Assembly: GCA_964455375.1 (NCBI GenBank)
Contig: CAYVXE010000086.1
Span: 1-19,322 of the forward strand
DNA from: CAYVXE01 sp964455375
GTDB taxonomy: Bacteria; Zhuqueibacterota; Zhuqueibacteria; Oceanimicrobiales; Oceanimicrobiaceae
Length of the DNA stretch: 19,322 nucleotides
Reading direction: 5' to 3'
Within the stretch, counting starts at the first letter, position 1. Each line of letters begins with the position of its first letter. Made by a program: the position numbers and the translations under genes. Positions 15,671-19,322 of the stretch are shown here, one piece after another. The notes beneath the pieces are model-generated. The model searched no databases. It had not been told where the DNA came from and was given only the letters and a program-made list of their open reading frames with translations.

Positions 15671-15929
15671 TTATTTAGTGATTGAACGAAAACGCCAATT
15701 TTATGGGCATTCCGAATCCGGTGGCTGCCCATAGGCATCAGCTTATACTCAGAATTGTCTTTTCGAGCCAGGCGAATGCCTGACGAGAAATCTGGTCTAT
15801 GCTTGTGTCAGACCTTTCGGCTCCGCTCAAGGTGACAAGATAAAAGTGAATCCTTCGTAAGTTAGAGTACAAGGGCGGCTGCCGGGTCGAAATGGCAGAA
15901 ACGTGAGTTTTCGGTCAATCACTATTTAA
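15671..15929. repeat. Large nested palindromic element (MITE/REP-like)
   Basis: Outer arms 15676-15693 and 15907-15924 match as inverted repeats at 17 of 18 positions, and the match continues weakly outward (TTA at 15671-15673). Inside are three hairpins: TATGGGCA / TGCCCATA (15702-15709 and 15726-15733), CAGGC-GAAT-GCCTG (15769-15782, with partly pairing flanks) and a bulged stem at 15806-15837. There is no credible ORF. Its ends share the core ATTGANCGA with the element at 12114-12259, and both contain TTATGGGC just inside the left arm, so they may be one family. Confidence 0.65.
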
Positions 15930-16028
15930 ATAAAATCTGCAGGATAATTCGAAAAAACAACGTTGGCCAAAATATTACATACAATCAGTTGAATTTACAA
16001 AGAGTCCAGATTAGAGAGAAACAATCAG
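15930..16028. other. Upstream region of the RNA methyltransferase gene
   Basis: Together with the palindromic element this is a 358-base gap without a gene. The 99 bases nearest the start codon are AT-rich and should hold the promoter, but I found no pair of hexamers with good spacing. Confidence 0.4.
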
Positions 16029-16772
16029 GTGCACCTTGAAGGCAAACAATCCGTTTTAGCTGCGCTCAGAGCCCGCAAGAGAAAAATCCAACTTGTTTTG
16101 ATCAAAGCTGGCAGCCAGGAAGAACGAATTCACGAAATTCTGAAAGAATGTGAAAAACAAACCATCTCTGTAAAATATGTCTCTGCCTCTGAGCTCGATC
16201 ATCTCGCTTTTGGCAAAACCCACGGCGGCATCGTTGCACTATGCAGCCGCCGGCATCCGGACAAGTTTGAAGATTTACAGACGATTCTACATGTCAGCTC
16301 TTCTCGGCCGCTTCTGCTTGTTTTGGAAGGCGTTGAGGACGCAAATCACCTCGGCTATCTGCTGCGTTCCGCGGAAGCGCTGGGGGCGCAAGCGGTCCTT
16401 CTAAAAAAGCATGTCTGGGATTTCGATGAGATACGCGTGTCGCGTGCGTCGTCCGGTGCCTTTGAGCGCCTGCCGTTAATCAAACTCTCCGATGCGTCAC
16501 AAGTCAGAAAATTTCACAAATTCGATATTCGCCTCTGGGGCTGTATCGCCAACGCAAAACGAACGGTTTACGATGTGGATTTAACGGCGCCGGTTGCTCT
16601 GGCTGTGGGTGGTGAAAAGCGTGGTCTTTCCGGTAAGTTGCGCGATGAATGCGACGGCTTTCTACGCATTCCCATGTTGCAAGGCAGTGCGTCATCTCTG
16701 TCCCTGACGCACGCGGCCTGCCTGCTGCTGGGAGAGGTGTTTCGGCAGAGACAGATGCCAAGCCCGCTTTAG
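16029..16772 (+). CDS. SpoU/TrmH-family RNA 2'-O-methyltransferase
   Basis: The gene starts with GTG 16029, right where the family's N-terminal substrate-binding domain begins (LEGKQSVLAALRAR). That domain spans about residues 2-75. The SpoU knot domain spans about 95-240. Motif 1 is LEGVEDANHLGYLLRSA, with N106 and R113 kept. Motif 2 is VGGEKRGLS, with E196. Motif 3 is IPMLQGSASSLSLTHA, where the usual asparagine of SLNVS is serine (S225). Such enzymes methylate the ribose of rRNA or tRNA with AdoMet, and the trefoil knot binds the cofactor. The exact target cannot be read from the sequence. I avoid the name rlmB because of the altered motif 3. The stop overlaps the stop of the convergent DUF2007 gene by 4 bases. 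Confidence 0.85.
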   Translation: MHLEGKQSVLAALRARKRKIQLVLIKAGSQEERIHEILKECEKQTISVKYVSASELDHLAFGKTHGGIVALCSRRHPDKFEDLQTILHVSSSRPLLLVLEGVEDANHLGYLLRSAEALGAQAVLLKKHVWDFDEIRVSRASSGAFERLPLIKLSDASQVRKFHKFDIRLWGCIANAKRTVYDVDLTAPVALAVGGEKRGLSGKLRDECDGFLRIPMLQGSASSLSLTHAACLLLGEVFRQRQMPSPL

Positions 16773-16999
16773 TCTTCAGATATTTCTGTGTTCAGAATGT
16801 TCTGCGCTTCTTCCAAATGACTTTCGGGCACAAACAATTTAATTTCACGGCTTCCCTGAATAGTCCCTGCAGTCCCGTAGGCGCTGGCGAAAAAATCCTT
16901 TTTTATGAGGCTGGGAATTTCATGCTGCTCCAGCAGCTCTTTGGCCATTTCAGCAAAAACCGGTCCCGGAAATGTTTTTGCAACCACCCATTCTTCCAT
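16769..16999 (-). CDS. DUF2007 family small protein
   Basis: The 76-aa product has the usual length and pattern of the DUF2007 (putative signal transducing protein) family: VVAKTFPGPVFAEMAKELLE, then a central loop, SREIKLFVPESHLEEAQNIL and an acidic end. Such proteins resemble small ferredoxin-like folds; their role is not established, and signal transduction is only a label. The gene is convergent with the RNA methyltransferase gene and overlaps it in the four bases TTAG, which serve as stop for both. It is divergent from larE, with 111 bases between their starts. GGGG lies rather far (about 13 bases) from the ATG. Confidence 0.82.
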   Translation of the reverse strand: MEEWVVAKTFPGPVFAEMAKELLEQHEIPSLIKKDFFASAYGTAGTIQGSREIKLFVPESHLEEAQNILNTEISED

Positions 17000-17039
17000 T
17001 TATTTTCTTTCCCCGCTTTTGCTAGGTTCTTTAAAAGTC

Positions 17040-17068
17040 TTGTATTTTTACAGATTGTTAAGTATACT
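17040..17068 (+). promoter_or_regulatory. Probable sigma-70-like promoter of larE and downstream genes
   Basis: TTGTAT (17040-17045) is 17 bases from TATACT (17063-17068), which ends 42 bases before the larE ATG. It sits in the short gap between the divergent DUF2007 and larE genes. Confidence 0.5.
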
Positions 17069-17110
17069 AAAATCAATCATTTTTTCCAATGTAATTTTAG
17101 ATTATTTACG

Positions 17111-17908
17111 ATGTCACTTGAATTCAAAACAGCAACGTTGGGCAGACAATTGCAGAGCTACGGGAAATTACTCATTGCCTATTCCGGTGGGGTGGACAGT
17201 GCTCTTTTATTGCGCGTCGCATACGATGAATTGCAGGCTAACGTACTTGCGGTAACGGCTGATTCACCGTCTGTACCGCGCGAGGAGCTTAGACTTGCCA
17301 AACGTGTGGCGCTGGAAATCGGGGCGGAACACCTGATTGTCCGGACAGAAGAATTTGATGATCCCAATTATCTGCAAAATCCCGTGAATCGCTGCTATTT
17401 TTGCAAGTCAGAGCTGTATGGAAAACTCATGAACATTGCTGAAAGACGGAATATCAGCACGATTGCCAATGGTACCAATCTCGACGATCTTGGGGATTAC
17501 CGGCCCGGGCTGCAGGCAGCCGAGGAATTCCGTATCGTCAGCCCGCTTAGAGACGCCCGCTTTACCAAGAAAGATGTACGGGATCTGGCCGGAAAACTTG
17601 GCCTGGAAATCTGGGATAAACCGGCCAGTCCCTGTCTGGCATCACGCATTCCGTACGGCAAAGAAGTCACTCGCGAAAAATTGGCAGCCATTGAAGCTGC
17701 TGAGGCATTTGTTAGGTCTCTGGGCATCAAGGAGCTGCGGGTCCGGCATTTTGATGAGAAAGCCCGAATCGAAACCCGGCCCGAAAAATATAAATTGATC
17801 CACCAGAATTTGGATGTGATACGGAAAAAATTTGGGACGTTGGGGTTTACATCGGTTGAATGGCAGGAATTCAAAAGTGGTGCATTGAATAGAGTACTGG
17901 AAATCTAA
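17111..17908 (+). CDS. larE: LarE-type ATP-dependent sulfur transferase
   Basis: LarE supplies sulfur for the nickel-pincer nucleotide cofactor of lactate racemase and related LarA enzymes. ATG 17111 gives 265 aa, the usual length. The same frame is open much further upstream but runs antisense to the DUF2007 gene, so an earlier start is unlikely. The adenylation P-loop is AYSGGVDSA (23-31). RCYFCKSELY (94-103) gives C95 and C98, NGTNLDDLGDYRPG spans 120-133, and PASPCLASRIPYG (171-183) carries C175, which corresponds to the sacrificial Cys176 of the Lactobacillus enzyme. With three cysteines near the active site it may belong to the iron-sulfur type reported for some members. No ribosome binding site is visible. 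The larB, larC and larA partners are not in the window. It is followed after 22 bases by a DinB-like gene. Confidence 0.9.
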   Translation: MSLEFKTATLGRQLQSYGKLLIAYSGGVDSALLLRVAYDELQANVLAVTADSPSVPREELRLAKRVALEIGAEHLIVRTEEFDDPNYLQNPVNRCYFCKSELYGKLMNIAERRNISTIANGTNLDDLGDYRPGLQAAEEFRIVSPLRDARFTKKDVRDLAGKLGLEIWDKPASPCLASRIPYGKEVTREKLAAIEAAEAFVRSLGIKELRVRHFDEKARIETRPEKYKLIHQNLDVIRKKFGTLGFTSVEWQEFKSGALNRVLEI

Positions 17909-17930
17909 TGTGAAAAGTTAGGAGTTTTAG

Positions 17931-18536
17931 ATGAAATACAACTTTCTCATTGACACATATAAAACCGAGATACTCAAAACGGTTAGCGTGTGGTCTCTCT
18001 TTAATGACGATGATTTACGGATTCGGCCTCATACTCGTGACGTTCGCGGTAGAAGTGTTCACGAGCAAATGGTGCATCAATGTTTGAGCGAAGATATTTG
18101 GTTTCGCACCATGTTTGGCGTCGATCTGAAAAAAACGCCGCTGCCGGAAGCGGAAACGCGACTCGGATTTATTTTGAAATACGCCGACGATGCGCACAAA
18201 AGGATGGATATTCTGAAACAAAAAAAAGAGAAGTGGTGGGAAAAAAATACCGACTTTTTTGAAGTGAAAAAATCACGCACATGGATTTTTACCCGACGCC
18301 TAACGCATTCTGCACATCATCGTGGACAACTGGTTGCGATGCTGCGAATGTTGAATAAAGATGTTTACAGCACATACGGCCCGACATCAGATACGGGCGG
18401 GCTGATGCAGCATCAGGCGCCAACTGTTTACGCTTATCCCGATTTGGCGACCCTCATAAAAAGCGAAAAATCCGGCGGCAGCAAATCGGAACTGCCGGGT
18501 ACGGGTGGTAAACCCACAACGGAAAGACCGGATTAA
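17931..18536 (+). CDS. DinB-like four-helix protein
   Basis: AGGAG lies 6 bases before the ATG. The 201-aa product resembles the DinB/YfiT superfamily: an N-terminal helix, RSVHEQMVHQCLSEDIWF (41-58) and THSAHHRGQLVAMLRML (125-141). The likely metal triad is H49, H126 and H130. Some members transfer low-molecular-weight thiols and others have no known activity, so the reaction here is open. This is not the DNA polymerase DinB. About the last 35 residues are rich in serine, glycine, proline and lysine and look like an unstructured tail. The gene follows larE by 22 bases and precedes the GNAT gene by 19, which suggests one transcript. Confidence 0.8.
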   Translation: MKYNFLIDTYKTEILKTVSVWSLFNDDDLRIRPHTRDVRGRSVHEQMVHQCLSEDIWFRTMFGVDLKKTPLPEAETRLGFILKYADDAHKRMDILKQKKEKWWEKNTDFFEVKKSRTWIFTRRLTHSAHHRGQLVAMLRMLNKDVYSTYGPTSDTGGLMQHQAPTVYAYPDLATLIKSEKSGGSKSELPGTGGKPTTERPD

Positions 18537-18555
18537 GAATGTGTCATAACTCATT

Positions 18556-19005
18556 ATGAAAATCGAGCCATACAACCAGGAAGTTACTAATGAATTGATG
18601 GAATTACTGCTAACCGCAGACCCCGATCAAGAGGGCGTTTTGTCTTATTTGCCGGGCGCTGAAATTTTAGTCGCCCGGAATGAGGGGGCTTTGGTTGGCG
18701 TTGGCGTTTTGATAAGAGAAAAAGAAAAATTTGAACTAAAAAATCTGGCTGTTTTGTCCGCCTACCGGGGTAAAGGTATTGCCAAATTGCTCATTGCAGA
18801 GTTAAAGCTATTAGCAAAAAGTATGGGAGCAAAAGTTTTGGAGGTTGGAACAGGAAACTCCAGCCTGTCTCAATTGGCGCTCTATCAAAAGTGCGGTTTT
18901 AGAATGCAAAGCATTGAGCGAAATTTTTATGAATCTTACCCTGAGCTAATTTTTGAAAATGGTATTCGTTGTATTGATATGGTGCGGTTGCGAGTTGAGT
19001 TATAA
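18556..19005 (+). CDS. GNAT family N-acetyltransferase
   Basis: The 149-aa product shows the GNAT core. Motif A is LAVLSAYRGKGIAKLLI (64-80), whose R71-G74-A76 pattern contacts acetyl-CoA. LEVGTGNSSLSQLALYQKCGF (95-115) holds the usual Y-x-x-x-GF phrase of the C-terminal half. Such enzymes move an acetyl group from acetyl-CoA to an amine of a small molecule or protein, and the acceptor cannot be told from sequence. No ribosome binding site is visible before the ATG. The DNA is more AT-rich than larE upstream. It is probably the last gene of the larE transcript, with a long hairpin at 19021-19074 after it. Confidence 0.85.
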   Translation: MKIEPYNQEVTNELMELLLTADPDQEGVLSYLPGAEILVARNEGALVGVGVLIREKEKFELKNLAVLSAYRGKGIAKLLIAELKLLAKSMGAKVLEVGTGNSSLSQLALYQKCGFRMQSIERNFYESYPELIFENGIRCIDMVRLRVEL

Positions 19006-19020
19006 CAATACAATGCGCCG

Positions 19021-19074
19021 GCTCGCAGGGGATTTCAAGGTAAAAAGGCATGGGAGTGTAAATCCCCTGCAAGC
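19021..19074. repeat. Long inverted repeat after the GNAT gene, possible terminator
   Basis: Arms 19021-19035 and 19060-19074 match as inverted repeats at 14 of 15 positions, including a perfect 11-base core (GCAGGGGATTT). The loop is 24 bases. A TTTTTT run starts 9 bases after the right arm, which is rather far for a classical intrinsic terminator. Confidence 0.55.
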
Positions 19075-19086
19075 GTAAAATCTTTT

Positions 19087-19299
19087 TTGTTCTTTGGCAC
19101 AACAAAGCAACGAACATATCTTGTAGCAACAAAAAAACGCCTTTATTGCATATTGGATGATTCAACGAAAAATAGCTCTCACATAAATTGGCTTTTTAGA
19201 AAAGATTTATTTTTATCAACAAACATAGAGTCAAGCATGGAGAAGTTTATTCTTTCTTCCATGCAAAACATTGAAGCTCTCATTCGTTTGTTAGTGTGA
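19087..19299 (+). pseudogene. Possible small gene or gene remnant
   Basis: The frame is open from 19006 to a TGA at 19297-19299 but contains no ATG before 19228. TTG 19087 is the best early start and has no ribosome binding site. The predicted product, about 70 aa, contains FFGTTKQRTYLVATKKRLYC and NWLFRKDLF, which look like real protein rather than a chance frame. They remind me of a small uncharacterised domain of which the middle may be missing. I cannot name the family with confidence. A shortened remnant of a former gene is the simplest reading. Confidence 0.35.
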
Positions 19300-19322
19300 T
19301 AAAGGACAAACTCATTTTGCCA

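Larger units (their letters stand above)
19006..19322. other. Right-edge region without a confident gene
   Basis: These 317 bases hold the inverted repeat at 19021-19074 and the possible remnant ending at 19299. The last 23 bases show nothing recognisable. Confidence 0.5.

Noticed and set aside
17111..17908. A longer larE reading frame starting as far upstream as 16649
   Set aside because: The extension overlaps the RNA methyltransferase and the antisense DUF2007 gene, and residues before 17111 resemble no protein. ATG 17111 matches the family start and has a promoter at a suitable distance.
17931..18536. Translesion DNA polymerase IV (also called DinB)
   Set aside because: The sequence has the short four-helix metal-site pattern of the DinB/YfiT family and none of the Y-family polymerase motifs.
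19006..19080. Integron attC-like site, suggested by TAACAA followed by an inverted repeat
   Set aside because: The right side lacks a matching outer arm and a GTTRRRY-type end, and no integrase or cassette array is present.
1..19322. Defence system, prophage, CRISPR array or insertion sequence
   Set aside because: No transposase, integrase, phage, nuclease-effector or spaced direct-repeat signature was found on either strand.

Overview
The window looks like a chromosomal segment of a bacterium from the FCB side of the tree, such as candidate phylum KSB1, Calditrichota or Ignavibacteriota. The main clue is the C-terminal tail around NYPNPFNP, a type A secretion-system-9 (T9SS) sorting domain, on at least four secreted proteins here plus a fifth cut by the left edge. 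The phylum is an inference; no rRNA or tRNA gene was seen. Several promoters resemble ordinary sigma-70 sites (TTGnnn-N17-TAnnnT). Some genes have strong AGGAG sites and others have none.

Bases 1-5074 (+) hold a surface or secreted protein cluster: the tail of a truncated gene, a 474-aa secreted protein, an AT-rich NTF2-like probable lipoprotein, and a 923-aa mosaic of BNR propeller, beta-helix, Ig-like domain and sorting domain. Three of these genes end in almost the same DNA. A long hairpin at 5098-5132 separates them from a convergent full-length cobalamin-dependent methionine synthase, metH (5141-8824, -). Further right on the minus strand are an exported YtcJ-like amidohydrolase with a discoidin-like domain and sorting tail (9139-11181) and a shortened choice-of-anchor B lipoprotein (11465-12070).

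The right part is mostly plus strand: pdxH (12353-12940); a likely operon of an M14 carboxypeptidase with sorting tail, a DUF3047 protein and an ICMT-like membrane methyltransferase (13072-15670); a SpoU-family RNA methyltransferase (16029-16772) whose stop codon overlaps that of a convergent DUF2007 gene; then larE, a DinB-like protein and a GNAT acetyltransferase (17111-19005), and a possible gene remnant near the right edge.

No defence system, prophage, insertion sequence or CRISPR array was found, and the coding content is mostly housekeeping plus secreted proteins. The least explained signals are non-coding: nested palindromic elements at 12114-12259, 12958-13029 and 15671-15929 (the first and third share end sequences), an interleaved inverted repeat at 8932-8987, and a long inverted repeat at 19021-19074. 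The near-identical sorting-domain DNA and the apparently compacted choice-of-anchor B gene are the most unusual coding observations.
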